This document shows positions 1-8,379 of a DNA stretch of 39,201 bases, one piece after another. The position numbers were made by a program, and so were the translations under genes. A model generated the notes under the pieces. That model saw only the letters and a program-made list of their open reading frames with translations, had not been told where the DNA came from and ran no database searches. The DNA comes from Anaerosporobacter faecicola (GTDB lineage Bacteria > Bacillota > Clostridia > Lachnospirales > Lachnospiraceae). How positions within the stretch are numbered: the stretch's first letter is position 1; every line of letters begins with the position of its first letter. Location: NCBI RefSeq assembly GCF_012070565.1, contig NZ_JAAQRO010000027.1, forward strand, positions 1 to 39,201, given 5' to 3'.

Positions 1-65
1 GATAACTTTCCATCAAAATATTCTTTGCATGCTGCTAGCCTTATTTCTGTCGTATATTTGGACAT
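1..65 (-). CDS. Probable IS3-type transposase OrfA, N-terminal fragment cut by window edge
   Basis: Only the first 21 or so codons lie in the window. On the minus strand an ATG at 65 is preceded by a GGGGG ribosome site (74-78) and reads MSKYTTEIRLAACKEYFDGK. The pattern (short N-terminus, Lys-Tyr, then a helix with Ala/Cys-Lys-Glu-Tyr and a Gly turn) resembles the helix-turn-helix start of IS3/IS150-family OrfA proteins, which bind the element's ends. The next upstream sequence is an inverted repeat that looks like IS ends. The family call rests on about 20 residues, so it could be another small HTH protein. Confidence 0.5.
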   Translation of the reverse strand, partial: MSKYTTEIRLAACKEYFDGKL

Positions 66-71
66 AAAAAT

Positions 72-118
72 TTCCCCCTAAGTAGATTTGGTTATTTACC
101 TTGTCTACTTAAGGGGAA
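72..118. repeat. 15-bp inverted repeat, IS-end-like
   Basis: Arms at 72-86 and 104-118 match at 14 of 15 positions around a 17-nt centre. The right arm reads TGTCTACTTAAGGGGAA from 102, starting with TG as IS3-family ends do; the left arm, read on the other strand, lies directly ahead of the transposase-like start at 65. There is no T-tract, so this does not look like a terminator. The two ends face away from each other. Confidence 0.5.
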
Positions 119-158
119 TCATATCAATTTGAACATATAAGGCTATTTTTTTATGTAC

Positions 159-189
159 AATAACACTAGTTTTGTTGGTGTTATTTTTA
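159..189 (+). terminator. Possible weak terminator hairpin
   Basis: An 8-bp stem (AATAACAC at 159-166 with GTGTTATT at 178-185) with an 11-nt loop is followed by TTTAT. The stem is AT-rich, so it would be weak. No plus-strand gene is visible upstream, so its purpose is unclear. Confidence 0.3.
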
Positions 190-283
190 TACGAATTTGC
201 TATTATAGTAATGGAGAAATGGTATTACAGAGAAAAGTATAGTAACTTTACTCGTAGACTTATGAAAGGATGAGGGAACGAAG

Positions 284-2722
284 ATGAATAATAAGATGGA
301 AACACGAGCGTATACATATCAAAACATACCAATACCAGGAGGTGGGTATGTAACAGGTTTTTTATTTGATGAGAAAGAAAAGAATGTATTGTATGCAAGA
401 ACAGATATTGGGGGAACGTATCGATTTGATTTTGCAAATCGTACATGGAAATCATTGATTAATCATGTACGACAGGATGATGTTGCAGAGACTTATCCAC
501 TATCTTTTGCAGTTGATAACAAAAAACGTGGATTATTATATATTGTTTGTGGATACAGTACGAAAAATACGGGCAAGTTGTGTATTTCTACAAACTATGG
601 AGAGACCTTTACTTATAAGAACATGCCTTGTAAAATCCATGGAAATAACCCAGGTCGTGGGACAGGAGAACGTCTTTTGGTGGATCCAGTAAACAGTAAT
701 ATCTTGTACTTTGGTTCACAATCGGAAGGATTAATGCGTTCGGTGGATCAGGGAGAGCACTGGGAGTTCTTAACGGTATCTTCTACTATGGAGAAAGAGA
801 AGAATGAAAAAGAGATTACATTTGTTTGGATTGACCCACGGGTAAGTAAGAATGGACGTTCTCAGATAATTGTGGTAGGTACTTCTGGAGAAGGCGGAGC
901 GAAGTGTAAACATCGTGGACAAAGTTTATATATCTCTACCAATGGTGGGGATTCTTTTGAGCCACTCAAGCAACCGAAGTCCTTATATGAGGAGAATGAC
1001 GAGGAGGGATTTACTGGCTATGTAGGTGCAAGGTATGCCTTTGATGGAACCTATCTCTATGTAACAATGTCAGAAGCAGGACAGTATGGTTGGAGCTTTG
1101 CATGTTATAGTTGTGATTGTGGTATGCAAAAAAGAGGAAAAGTAATTCGTTATAAGCTATTGAATGGAATCGTAGAAGAGTATAAGGATATTACACCGAC
1201 GGCTATGGATTTCGGAGTGAAGAATCTAGAGGATATTTCATTTGGAATGGGTGGAATTGCAACAACCTATGATACAAAACAGAGTACACCAGTTTTAATC
1301 TGTAGTACCATCTGTTATCAGCATCCTGGTGACATTATATTCATCTCCAGAGATCAAGGAGAGACATGGACAAAAAATCTACAAGGGTTAGAGACAGGAA
1401 AGATTCATTTTACGGTTCCATATATGAAGCCTGAATATAATGGAGGAGAGTCGATTCTTCACTGGTTAACCGATCTTAAGATTAATCCATTTGATGAGAA
1501 CCATGCCATATTTAATAGTGGGACAGGGGCATTTGTTACCTACAATTTGTTGAGTGATGCCTGTTGTTGGGAACCGGAGTGTAGAGGAATTGAAGAGACG
1601 GTACATTTAAACTTATATGCACCTAGCAAAGGTGATGTAAAATTAATTGATATATTAGGAGATCTGGGTGGTTTTGCATTTACAGACTTGAATCAGCCTG
1701 CAGAGAATACATTTGCAGACGAAAAAAATGACCGTTACATTACTTGTATTAATGCAGATTACAGTGAAAACAATCAAGATTATGTGGTTGTGACTCCTAG
1801 AGGAAACTGGACAGGAAAAACAAAAGGTGGATTAATTGTATCAAACGACCAATGTAAAACATTCAAACATCTCCCACAGCCTTATGGCATTAAACCCTTT
1901 ATTGATGAATTGATCAAAGAGATTGAACGCCCTAATGTAAATGCTGGATGGGTGGCAATGAGTGCAGATAGTAAAACAATTGTATGGTCCATTGGAAAGG
2001 TTTTGGCACTCCCTGTTAGTGCAATTGTATATACAAAAGATGAAGGGAAAACGTATCATCAATGTAGAATCTTTGATACAGATGGAGAGTGTATAAGCGA
2101 GACATATCAATGTCCACCAATTCCGGATTGGAAAACGTATGATGAATTCTTTGCATATTGTAATTCTCATAGAAATATGAAAGTTATGGCGGACCGTGTT
2201 AACCCAGATCTCTTTTATGGATTTGGAGAGGCATCTCAATTTTATGTAAGTGTAGACGGTGGTGTAACCTTCTATCAAAAGAAGACTCCTGCAAACTTCC
2301 CAGAAGTGATTTTATCTGGTTTTGACTGCAACAATCATGCAGAGATTCGTGTTGAAGCTGACAAAGAGGGCGTAATCTGGATGGCGCTTGGTGAATACGG
2401 ACTTTGGAAAGTGCAGTATGATAAAGAGACACAAGAATTTGTTGCCATACAGATTACGGAACCTGGGAATCAAGTAAAATGCCAGGGAATGGGGCTTGGC
2501 TTACATGGTGAAAAAGCAATCTATATGAGCGGAATACTTAATGGAGAGTATGGTTTCTTTGTAACAGAAGATGAAGGAAAGACATATTGTAAGCTGAATA
2601 CAGAGGAGCAAATGTTTGGAGATATTATGAGTATTGTAGGTGACCCAAGAGTACCAGGACGGTTTTATATTGCAACTGGTTCTAGAGGGGTGCTCTATGG
2701 AACTAGAGTAGATGAGATGTAA
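284..2722 (+). CDS. Cytoplasmic GH74 xyloglucanase / oligoxyloglucan hydrolase
   Basis: The 812-residue protein is a full GH74 two-propeller enzyme, cutting the beta-1,4-glucan backbone of xyloglucan or its oligosaccharides. The two catalytic aspartates known in the family sit in ARTDIGG (Asp41) and ILGDLGGF (Asp460). Repeated blades end in Asp-x-Gly-x-Thr-type turns such as SRDQGETW and TEDEGKTY. There is no signal peptide and no carbohydrate-binding module, unlike the secreted paralogue at 8429-11557, so it should act inside the cell on imported oligosaccharides. The ATG at 284 follows GAGGGA at 272-277. It stands alone, with no partner gene in the same transcript. Whether it is endo-acting or reducing-end specific cannot be told from sequence alone. 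Confidence 0.9.
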   Translation: MNNKMETRAYTYQNIPIPGGGYVTGFLFDEKEKNVLYARTDIGGTYRFDFANRTWKSLINHVRQDDVAETYPLSFAVDNKKRGLLYIVCGYSTKNTGKLCISTNYGETFTYKNMPCKIHGNNPGRGTGERLLVDPVNSNILYFGSQSEGLMRSVDQGEHWEFLTVSSTMEKEKNEKEITFVWIDPRVSKNGRSQIIVVGTSGEGGAKCKHRGQSLYISTNGGDSFEPLKQPKSLYEENDEEGFTGYVGARYAFDGTYLYVTMSEAGQYGWSFACYSCDCGMQKRGKVIRYKLLNGIVEEYKDITPTAMDFGVKNLEDISFGMGGIATTYDTKQSTPVLICSTICYQHPGDIIFISRDQGETWTKNLQGLETGKIHFTVPYMKPEYNGGESILHWLTDLKINPFDENHAIFNSGTGAFVTYNLLSDACCWEPECRGIEETVHLNLYAPSKGDVKLIDILGDLGGFAFTDLNQPAENTFADEKNDRYITCINADYSENNQDYVVVTPRGNWTGKTKGGLIVSNDQCKTFKHLPQPYGIKPFIDELIKEIERPNVNAGWVAMSADSKTIVWSIGKVLALPVSAIVYTKDEGKTYHQCRIFDTDGECISETYQCPPIPDWKTYDEFFAYCNSHRNMKVMADRVNPDLFYGFGEASQFYVSVDGGVTFYQKKTPANFPEVILSGFDCNNHAEIRVEADKEGVIWMALGEYGLWKVQYDKETQEFVAIQITEPGNQVKCQGMGLGLHGEKAIYMSGILNGEYGFFVTEDEGKTYCKLNTEEQMFGDIMSIVGDPRVPGRFYIATGSRGVLYGTRVDEM

Positions 2723-2969
2723 TTTTGTATAAGAACGTTTTAGTGTATTTACTGCCACAGGTTTTAATGCTGTACTAGGTTTGGAATTATTTCGAGGATT
2801 TTGCAAACAGTATAGTAGGAGGTAGAGAACGTTACACAGTGTGCATAAGTTATGTTTTAATTTTACGAAAAAACATAGAATGACAAGCTTCCTGTCAGAG
2901 ATTAGAATTGAAACAAGAAGTGCCTTGTTATCTGTCGATAAGTTCTTTGGTTTATTGAATATTCTAATA
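2723..2969. other. Intergenic region with nothing recognised
   Basis: AT-rich spacer between the GH74 gene and the MerR promoter. I see no clear terminator after the GH74 gene; the only small hairpin is TGACA/TGTCA around 2882-2899. A good ribosome site (AGGAGG near 2818) is followed by no worthwhile reading frame. Confidence 0.5.
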
Positions 2970-2997
2970 TTGCGCTCTTAAGACTCTATGATATAAT
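2970..2997 (+). promoter_or_regulatory. SigA-type promoter of the MerR gene
   Basis: TTGCGC (2970-2975), 16-nt spacer, TATAAT (2992-2997). The -10 is perfect. Transcription would start near 3004, giving a leader of about 120 nt before the chosen ATG at 3126. Confidence 0.6.
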
Positions 2998-3125
2998 GTA
3001 AATATATGGTAATTCATCAATGATAAAAGAGTTACCAGTTTCGGTACATGGTTTGTCGTACAAGCTTAGTTACGGAACGATCACCAGTATATGCGAATTA
3101 TCAAAATAACAGAGGAGGATTATTC

Positions 3126-3965
3126 ATGGGTGAAATTCGTTATATTATATCCGATGCGTCGAAGAAGATAGATGTGGAACCACATGCATTACGCTACTGG
3201 GAAGAAGAATTAGGATTAGATATACCAAGGAATGAGATGGGACATCGATATTATAGAGAAGAGGATGTTAAGATACTCCGGAATGTAAAATTGTTGAAGG
3301 AACAGGGGTTTCAATTAAGAGCCATTAAGATGATTCTTCCTAATATACATAAAATAGAAACACTAGATGCGAAAAGTATGCTTTTATTAAGAAACGAATT
3401 AAATGAGAGAGTCTTTGAACTGGAGAGTCGGCAGGAATTAAAAGAAAAACAAAATGTGGTTACAGAACCAGAAGAGAATGACTATAATAATTTAATCCAT
3501 CTTGATGAAGTCCGTTCTGATCATATGAATAATGATGGGATAATACGTTTACACAAAGAAGACATGGGTGTACAGGATTTAAGGACGAGTTCTGAAGATA
3601 AAACTCTAGAATTACATGAGGACAATAAGAAAAACGAGTTAAACCCAGTGGAACCATCACAGGAAGAGATTGTTCATAGAGAAGATAAAATGATACAGTT
3701 TAAAAATATTATGAGTGATTTAATTATCAATGCTCTACGGGAAAACACCGATGAGCTAGCTGGAAATATTGGAAAAGTTGTATCCTTGAGCATGGCAAAG
3801 GAACTCGATTATCAGTTCAGGGAAAAAGAACAAAGAGAGGAGGAACGGTATAAGCATCTAGATGAAACGATACGTGCATTTCAGCGTGGACGAGCAGAGA
3901 TTGCAGCTGCGCAATCGGAGGGAGGAAAGAGAAAAAATCGTTTTAAAAGAAAAGAGTTAATATAG
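3126..3965 (+). CDS. MerR-family transcriptional regulator with long acidic/coiled C-terminus
   Basis: This 279-residue protein starts with a typical MerR winged helix-turn-helix (about residues 1-75; motifs HALRYWEEELGL and HRYYREEDVKIL). MerR proteins bind DNA as dimers and usually twist spaced promoters. The helix after the DNA-binding part (LLLRNELNERVFELESRQEL) suits dimerisation. The rest is charged, Glu/Asp/Asn-rich and low in hydrophobics, with a second probable coiled coil near the Lys/Arg-rich end. There is no cysteine-based metal site and no recognisable ligand domain. A longer frame opens at 3048, but ATG 3126 has the GAGGAGG ribosome site (3112-3118) and begins exactly at the domain. 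A terminator follows at once, so it is monocistronic. Its targets are unknown. Confidence 0.8.
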   Translation: MGEIRYIISDASKKIDVEPHALRYWEEELGLDIPRNEMGHRYYREEDVKILRNVKLLKEQGFQLRAIKMILPNIHKIETLDAKSMLLLRNELNERVFELESRQELKEKQNVVTEPEENDYNNLIHLDEVRSDHMNNDGIIRLHKEDMGVQDLRTSSEDKTLELHEDNKKNELNPVEPSQEEIVHREDKMIQFKNIMSDLIINALRENTDELAGNIGKVVSLSMAKELDYQFREKEQREEERYKHLDETIRAFQRGRAEIAAAQSEGGKRKNRFKRKELI

Positions 3966-3966
3966 G

Positions 3967-4012
3967 AAAAAGGGTTGCCCCATACATTATGTATAGGACA
4001 ACCCTTTTTTTT
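3967..4012. terminator. Strong intrinsic terminator after the MerR gene
   Basis: An 11-bp stem (AAAAAGGGTTG at 3967-3977 with CAACCCTTTTT at 3999-4009), extended by inner pairs, is followed by a run of T to 4012. The A-run on the left arm lets it also work for the minus-strand ferredoxin transcript arriving from the right. Confidence 0.85.
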
Positions 4013-4102
4013 GAATAATTATGTTCACTTGAAATTGATCTATGATCAAAACAATGAATGTATCTTCTTGATCAATAATCGGAGCAAACGCAATTACCTA
4101 GA

Positions 4103-4273
4103 TTATTCTTGAGAGATTGCGCCTGTTGGACATGTAGCTGCACATGTTCCACAATCGATACATACATCAGGATTGATTTCGTATTGAGTAGCTCCTTCAG
4201 AAATTGCATCAACTGGACATTCAGCTGCACAAGCTCCACAGCTTACACAAATATCACTAATTTTATGTGCCAT
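4103..4273 (-). CDS. 2[4Fe-4S] ferredoxin
   Basis: A 56-residue clostridial-type ferredoxin, a small soluble electron carrier. The two cluster motifs are [12 protein letters not shown] (Cys9, 12, 15, 19) and [12 protein letters not shown] (Cys38, 41, 44, 48), with the internal two-fold symmetry normal for the family. The ATG at 4273 has AAAGGAGG at 4283-4290 on the coding strand. It lies 90 bp downstream of pflA on the same strand. It could be co-transcribed with pfl-pflA or use its own weak promoter (4312-4340). Reduced ferredoxin or flavodoxin is the electron source for radical-SAM activases, so supplying PflA is a reasonable inference, although such ferredoxins serve many partners. Confidence 0.93.
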   Translation of the reverse strand: MAHKISDICVSCGACAAECPVDAISEGATQYEINPDVCIDCGTCAATCPTGAISQE

Positions 4274-4311
4274 AATTGTTATCCTCCTTTAATATTTAAT
4301 ACCCTAATTGT

Positions 4312-4340
4312 AATATAAACAAGCCCCTTTTACAAGTAAA
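4312..4340 (-). promoter_or_regulatory. Possible weak promoter of the ferredoxin gene
   Basis: On the minus strand, TTTACT (4335-4340), 17-nt spacer, TATATT (4312-4317). The spacing is right but the -35 is poor. Confidence 0.35.
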
Positions 4341-4363
4341 ACTTATGTCGATATTTGCGCGAA

Positions 4364-5101
4364 TTATACATTGGCATAAACCGAAATTCCACTTGTTTCA
4401 AGGACTTTTTTAACCTCTTCTATTAATGCCAAAGAGGGTTCTTTTGTATCCTTTAATGCGTACTTATACCCCAATTCTTCCCATTTGTATTCGCCCATTT
4501 TATGAAAAGGCAGTAATTCAATTCGGGATACATTAGGATAATTTTTTAGGTGAGATGCTAAGGCAGTAATAGAATCTATATTATCGGTTAAGCCAGGTAC
4601 AAGAACATATCGAATCCATGTCTTAATATTTTTTTCTTTTATATAATCTAAAAACTGTAAGGTATGGTCAAGTGCAACCCCAGTTACTGTTTTGAATACG
4701 GTTGGATCAAAGTTTTTGATGTCTAATAATACGATATCGGTATACTCTAGTACTTCTTTTACCTGATCATTGAATATAAAGCCGGAGGTGTCCAAAGCAG
4801 TTGATATTCCTTGTTCCTTACATAAAGCAAATGATTCCTTAACAAATTCTGCTTGTAACAGTGGCTCTCCTCCAGTAAATGTTGTTCCTCCACCGGAGAA
4901 TTTCATATAGGATTTATATTTTACGATTTCGTCTACCAGTTCTTTTGGTGTGTATTCTTTTCCTTTCTTCGTGTCCCATGTGTCGGGATTATGGCAATAT
5001 TGACACCGCAAAGGACAACCTTGTAGAAAGGTTACAAAGCGGATTCCAGGACCATCTACGGTACCGCAGGTTTCTAGGGAATGAATTCTACCAATAGTCA
5101 T
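4364..5101 (-). CDS. pflA: Pyruvate formate-lyase activating enzyme (radical SAM)
   Basis: The 245-residue protein uses S-adenosylmethionine and a [4Fe-4S] cluster to make the glycyl radical on pyruvate formate-lyase. The radical-SAM motif C-x3-C-x2-C is at Cys29, Cys33 and Cys36 (GCPLRCQYCHNPD), preceded by the family block CGTVDGPGIR. The motif SGGGTTFTGGEPLLQ, which contacts SAM, is also present. Length and N-terminus match the family (E. coli PflA, 246 residues). The ATG at 5101 has an AGGAGGA ribosome site. It lies 245 bp downstream of pfl on the same strand, separated by two stem-loops. Confidence 0.96.
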   Translation of the reverse strand: MTIGRIHSLETCGTVDGPGIRFVTFLQGCPLRCQYCHNPDTWDTKKGKEYTPKELVDEIVKYKSYMKFSGGGTTFTGGEPLLQAEFVKESFALCKEQGISTALDTSGFIFNDQVKEVLEYTDIVLLDIKNFDPTVFKTVTGVALDHTLQFLDYIKEKNIKTWIRYVLVPGLTDNIDSITALASHLKNYPNVSRIELLPFHKMGEYKWEELGYKYALKDTKEPSLALIEEVKKVLETSGISVYANV

Positions 5102-5236
5102 TGTCTGTTCCTCCTATGTTACTTGATTGTTTGTCTAATCAAATCTTCTTATTAATTATTTAACAGATACATTTAAGGAGTATATAATCGGTTTTTATAT
5201 GAAATAAGGAAATTTGATTAAACAAACATTTTATAA

Positions 5237-5284
5237 ACGGGAGGTCGCAACATATTCTGTGAGTATGGTCGCAATGCCTCCCGT
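5237..5284 (-). other. Stem-loop in the pfl-pflA gap (outer 8-bp GC-rich stem)
   Basis: ACGGGAGG (5237-5244) pairs with CCTCCCGT (5277-5284); inside, CATA/TATG form a short second stem and TCGCAA occurs on both sides of it. Read on the minus strand the stem is followed by TTTATAAAA. It may act as a leaky terminator or an mRNA processing/stability site that keeps activase levels below those of the lyase. Confidence 0.55.
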
Positions 5285-5295
5285 AGTATCAACCA

Positions 5296-5332
5296 CTATG
5301 AATTCTAAAAATTAAAGTATTAGAATTCATAG
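5296..5332. other. Perfect 13-bp inverted repeat just after pfl
   Basis: CTATGAATTCTAA (5296-5308) and TTAGAATTCATAG (5320-5332) are exact complements around an 11-nt loop, starting 15 nt beyond the pfl stop codon. It lacks a T-run, so it is better read as a 3' stabilising hairpin or part of a two-hairpin attenuation region than as a plain terminator. Confidence 0.55.
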
Positions 5333-5346
5333 CGATTCGTATGAAA

Positions 5347-7578
5347 TTAGTTTCTTTCGTGGAATGTACGGCTGATTACGTCTAATTGTTGTTCTCTTGT
5401 CAACTTAATAAAGTTAACAGCATAACCAGATACACGAACGGTTAATTGTGGATACTTTTCTGGATGATCCATTGCATCTAATAATGTTTCGCGATCGAAT
5501 ACATTGACATTGATGTGGTGTCCACCATCATTGAAGTAACCATCTAATAAAGCTGATAAATGGTTTTCTCTTGAATCTTCATCTTTACCAAGAGCATTTG
5601 GTACGATAGAGAATGTATAAGAAATACCATCTTGTGCATCTTTGTAAGGTAACTTAGCAACAGATGCCATAGAAGCGATTGCACCGTTGGTATCTCTTCC
5701 GTGCATTGGGTTCGCACCAGGAGCTAGAGGTACACCAGCTTTACGTCCATCTGGAGTACTTCCTGTTTTCTTACCATACACTACGTTAGAAGTGATTGTA
5801 AGGATTGAAAGAGTAGGTACTGCTTTTCTATAAGTCTTTTGTTTACGAATCTTATTCATGAATTTCTCTACCATCATAACAGCGATGCTATCAACACGAT
5901 CATCGTTGTTTCCGTATTTAGGGAAGTCACCTTCGATTTCGTAATCAATTGCTAAACCGGATTCATCACGAATTGGTTTTACTTTAGCGTATTTGATTGC
6001 TGATAATGCATCTGCTACTACAGAAAGACCAGCAATACCAGTTGCTTCTGTTCTTAAGATTTCAAGATCATGAAGAGCCATTTGAAGTCTTTCGTAATTG
6101 TATTTATCATGCATATAGTGGATTACGTTAAGTGTATTCACATATAATTCAGCTAACCATTCTAAGATTTGATCGTATTTTAACATTACTTCATCATAAT
6201 CTAGGTATTCTGATGTGATAGGAGCGAATAAAGGAGCGATTTGTTCACCAGTTTTTTCATCTCTACCACCATTAATTGTGTAAAGTAAAGCTTTTGCAAG
6301 GTTTGCTCTAGCACCGAAGAACTGCATTTGTTTACCAATTCTCATTGCAGATACACAACAAGCGATGCCGTAGTCATCTCCCCAATAGTTTCTCATTAAG
6401 TCGTCATTTTCATACTGAATGGAACTAGTTGTAATAGAAACTTTTGAACAGAATTTTTTGAAGCCTTCTGGTAATGAAGTAGACCAAAGAACAGTTAAAT
6501 TTGGTTCTGGTGCTGGTCCTAAGTTTACTAAAGTGTGAAGAATACGGAAGCTGTTTTTTGTTACTAATGTTCTTCCGTCTGTACCCATACCACCAATTGA
6601 TTCTGTTACCCAAGTTGGATCGCCTGAGAATAGATCATTGTATGCAGGTGTACGAAGGAAACGAACCATACGTAATTTCATAACAAAATGGTCCATAATT
6701 TCTTGTGCAAGTTCTTCTGTTAATGTACCATTTTTTAAATCTCTTTCTACATAGATATCTAAGAAAGTTGATACACGGCCAAGTGACATTGCAGCACCAT
6801 CTTGTTCTTTAACAGCAGCAAGGTATGCAAAATAAGTCCATTGTGTAGCTTCCACTGCATTCTTAGCTGGTTGAGTTAGATCAAAGCCATAGCTTTGCCC
6901 CATAGCGATTAATAATTTTAATGCTTTAATCTGTTCAGAGATTTCTTCACGAAGTCTGATGTCTGGAGATTCAAGACAGTTGATCTCTAAACGTTTCTTT
7001 TGTTCTAATTTTTCTTCGATTAAGCGATCCACTCCGTATAAAGCAACTCTTCTGTAGTCACCGATGATACGACCACGACCATATGCATCTGGAAGACCAG
7101 TGATAATTGCAGAGTGTCTTGCTTTTTTCATATCTTCTGTATAAGCGTCAAATACACCATCATTGTGTGTTTTACGATTGCTGGTGTAGATACTTTCTGT
7201 TTGTTTGTCAAGTTGGTATCCGTAAGATTCAAGTGCAGTTTTAACCATACGCACACCACCATTAGGGAAAATACCTCTCTTAAGTGGCTTATCTGTTTGG
7301 AAACCTACGATTACTTCTTTTTCTTTGTCAACATAACCAGGACCAAATGCAGTAATAGATGATGGAACTTTTGTTTCTGCATCTAAAATCCCTTTTTCAT
7401 TTTCTTCTAACATGAGTTTCTTAACAGCATCAAAAAGTTCTTCTGTATTCTTTGTTGCACCTGCTAAGAAAGAATCGTCACCTTCATAAGGTGTGTAGTT
7501 TGCTTGAATGAAGCCACGGACATCAATTTCTTTTGTCCAGTCTCCAGTTGTAAAACCTTCCCATTGTGGTTTACACAT
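5347..7578 (-). CDS. pflB: Pyruvate formate-lyase (formate C-acetyltransferase)
   Basis: Converts pyruvate and CoA to acetyl-CoA and formate by a glycyl-radical mechanism, a central anaerobic fermentation step. The protein has 743 residues from the chosen start. The two adjacent active-site cysteines are Cys407-Cys408 ([10 protein letters not shown]), and the radical site is Gly718 in [10 protein letters not shown] near the C-terminus, both as in E. coli PflB. A frame extension to 7623 exists, but ATG 7578 has AGGAGGACAATATT ahead of it and starts the conserved MCKPQWEGF sequence. Its promoter is at 7867-7895, giving a leader of about 280 nt. The activase follows on the same strand. Confidence 0.97.
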   Translation of the reverse strand: MCKPQWEGFTTGDWTKEIDVRGFIQANYTPYEGDDSFLAGATKNTEELFDAVKKLMLEENEKGILDAETKVPSSITAFGPGYVDKEKEVIVGFQTDKPLKRGIFPNGGVRMVKTALESYGYQLDKQTESIYTSNRKTHNDGVFDAYTEDMKKARHSAIITGLPDAYGRGRIIGDYRRVALYGVDRLIEEKLEQKKRLEINCLESPDIRLREEISEQIKALKLLIAMGQSYGFDLTQPAKNAVEATQWTYFAYLAAVKEQDGAAMSLGRVSTFLDIYVERDLKNGTLTEELAQEIMDHFVMKLRMVRFLRTPAYNDLFSGDPTWVTESIGGMGTDGRTLVTKNSFRILHTLVNLGPAPEPNLTVLWSTSLPEGFKKFCSKVSITTSSIQYENDDLMRNYWGDDYGIACCVSAMRIGKQMQFFGARANLAKALLYTINGGRDEKTGEQIAPLFAPITSEYLDYDEVMLKYDQILEWLAELYVNTLNVIHYMHDKYNYERLQMALHDLEILRTEATGIAGLSVVADALSAIKYAKVKPIRDESGLAIDYEIEGDFPKYGNNDDRVDSIAVMMVEKFMNKIRKQKTYRKAVPTLSILTITSNVVYGKKTGSTPDGRKAGVPLAPGANPMHGRDTNGAIASMASVAKLPYKDAQDGISYTFSIVPNALGKDEDSRENHLSALLDGYFNDGGHHINVNVFDRETLLDAMDHPEKYPQLTVRVSGYAVNFIKLTREQQLDVISRTFHERN

Positions 7579-7638
7579 AATATTGTCCTCCTGTCTGTAA
7601 CATAATTGTTTGTAGTTACGCAAATTTTATATTACAAC

Positions 7639-7775
7639 CATTCAGTACCTCGAAAATCAGTATGACTGCCGAGTATCCAATCAATCTCATGGAGTGCTCT
7701 TACGCTTTGACTCAAATGAGCTGCTATACTGAATGTGAAATATATCGATGTCTTTTGTATGTTGTCGATATATTT
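7639..7775 (-). promoter_or_regulatory. Structured 5' leader of pfl (two adjacent closed stems)
   Basis: Two perfect inverted repeats lie side by side in the pfl leader. CATTCAGTA (7639-7647) pairs with TACTGAATG (7727-7735), enclosing 79 nt that contain CTCAT/ATGAG pairing and the small palindrome CAGTATGACTG. AAATATATCGA (7738-7748) pairs with TCGATATATTT (7765-7775) around a 16-nt loop. The remaining leader (7776-7866 and 7579-7638) shows no strong fold by eye. The layout suggests a cis-acting RNA, but no known riboswitch consensus is recognised. Confidence 0.5.
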
Positions 7776-7866
7776 ACGCATATAAATTAAGGAAGGAAGA
7801 TACCTACGGGGCAAACATCCTATGTAGTTTATTTGTCTGGTGGTTATCTGTTTTCCTTGTATCTGT

Positions 7867-7895
7867 ATTATATCTGAATACTGTATACACGTCAA
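7867..7895 (-). promoter_or_regulatory. Strong SigA-type promoter of pfl
   Basis: On the minus strand TTGACG (7890-7895), exactly 17 nt, then a perfect TATAAT (7867-7872). It is the best promoter upstream of pfl and puts the transcription start near 7860. Confidence 0.8.
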
Positions 7896-7899
7896 CTGT

Positions 7900-7917
7900 T
7901 TGTTAAAAAATTATCGA
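7900..7917. promoter_or_regulatory. Rex-like operator
   Basis: TTGTTAAAAAATTATCGA matches the clostridial Rex consensus TTGTTAA-N4-TTAACAA at 12 of 14 fixed positions (first half-site complete, second 5 of 7). Rex senses NADH/NAD+ and represses fermentation genes. The site ends 5 bp upstream of the pfl -35 and lies between the two divergent promoters, so it could affect both. Confidence 0.5.
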
Positions 7918-7959
7918 AGATTCCGTGTACTTTTTATCGTACAAAATACATGCCCTTGC

Positions 7960-7988
7960 TTGACGTTCGTATTATCATAGAATATAAT
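7960..7988 (+). promoter_or_regulatory. Strong SigA-type promoter of the DUF1858 gene
   Basis: TTGACG (7960-7965), 17-nt spacer, TATAAT (7983-7988). It shares the same -35 hexamer and spacing as the divergent pfl promoter. The start would be near 7995, giving a leader of about 160 nt with no recognised structure. Confidence 0.75.
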
Positions 7989-8157
7989 GATAAAAGAGTC
8001 AAAAAATCATGTATTTTACCTTTGACGTTCTAAGAATACAATAAAGAGAAATTGTGAATACTGAAAAATAACGACGTTTGAGAAAGTATTCTCTTGCCAT
8101 GCTAGAAAGCATAAGAAAGGCAGTAGAAGAGAACTCAACATAAAGGAGGTCAATGAA

Positions 8158-8361
8158 ATGGCTAAAGTAGCAAAGGATATGATTATCGCTGATATCGTTG
8201 CAATGGATGAAGGAACAATCCCTGTATTAATGAATGCTGGTATGCATTGTGTGGGTTGTCCATCAGCACAAGGAGAATCACTTGAAGAAGCTGCCATGGT
8301 TCATGGTATCAACGTAGATGAATTAGTAGCTAGCTTAAATGCATATTTAGAAAGCAAATAA
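8158..8361 (+). CDS. DUF1858-family small redox-disulfide protein
   Basis: The 67-residue protein matches the DUF1858 family, described as a hybrid-cluster-protein-associated redox disulfide domain. The hallmark is GMHCVGCPSAQGESLEEAA, with Cys31 and Cys34 forming a likely redox pair, and the end HGINVDELVASLNAYL is also typical. AAAGGAGG lies just upstream of the ATG. The gene is alone between its own promoter and terminator and divergent from pfl, which fits a role in anaerobic or redox physiology, but its actual reaction is not known. Confidence 0.85.
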   Translation: MAKVAKDMIIADIVAMDEGTIPVLMNAGMHCVGCPSAQGESLEEAAMVHGINVDELVASLNAYLESK

Positions 8362-8379
8362 GTGGGATACGACAGTATT

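Noticed and set aside
4035-4075. TTGATC half-sites (4035-4049 palindrome and 4068-4075) as an operator
   Set aside because: They lie downstream of both converging genes, where an operator has no promoter to act on; the motif is short and AT-rich.
4109-4318. A plus-strand frame rich in Cys, Thr and Ser
   Set aside because: It is the mirror of the ferredoxin gene on the minus strand, whose two cysteine motifs are unmistakable.
7579-7866. The pfl leader as a known 'pfl' (ZTP) riboswitch
   Set aside because: The name is tempting, but the conserved ZTP-binding segment (CCGCCUGGGC-like) is not visible anywhere in the leader.
7632-7895. An 87-codon minus-strand frame in the pfl leader
   Set aside because: It starts within the -35 box of the pfl promoter, has no ribosome site, reads as low-quality protein, and overlaps the inverted repeats, so it is taken as leader RNA.
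8016-8297. A 93-codon minus-strand frame opposite the DUF1858 gene
   Set aside because: It lies antisense to a clear gene with a hallmark motif and has no ribosome site of its own.
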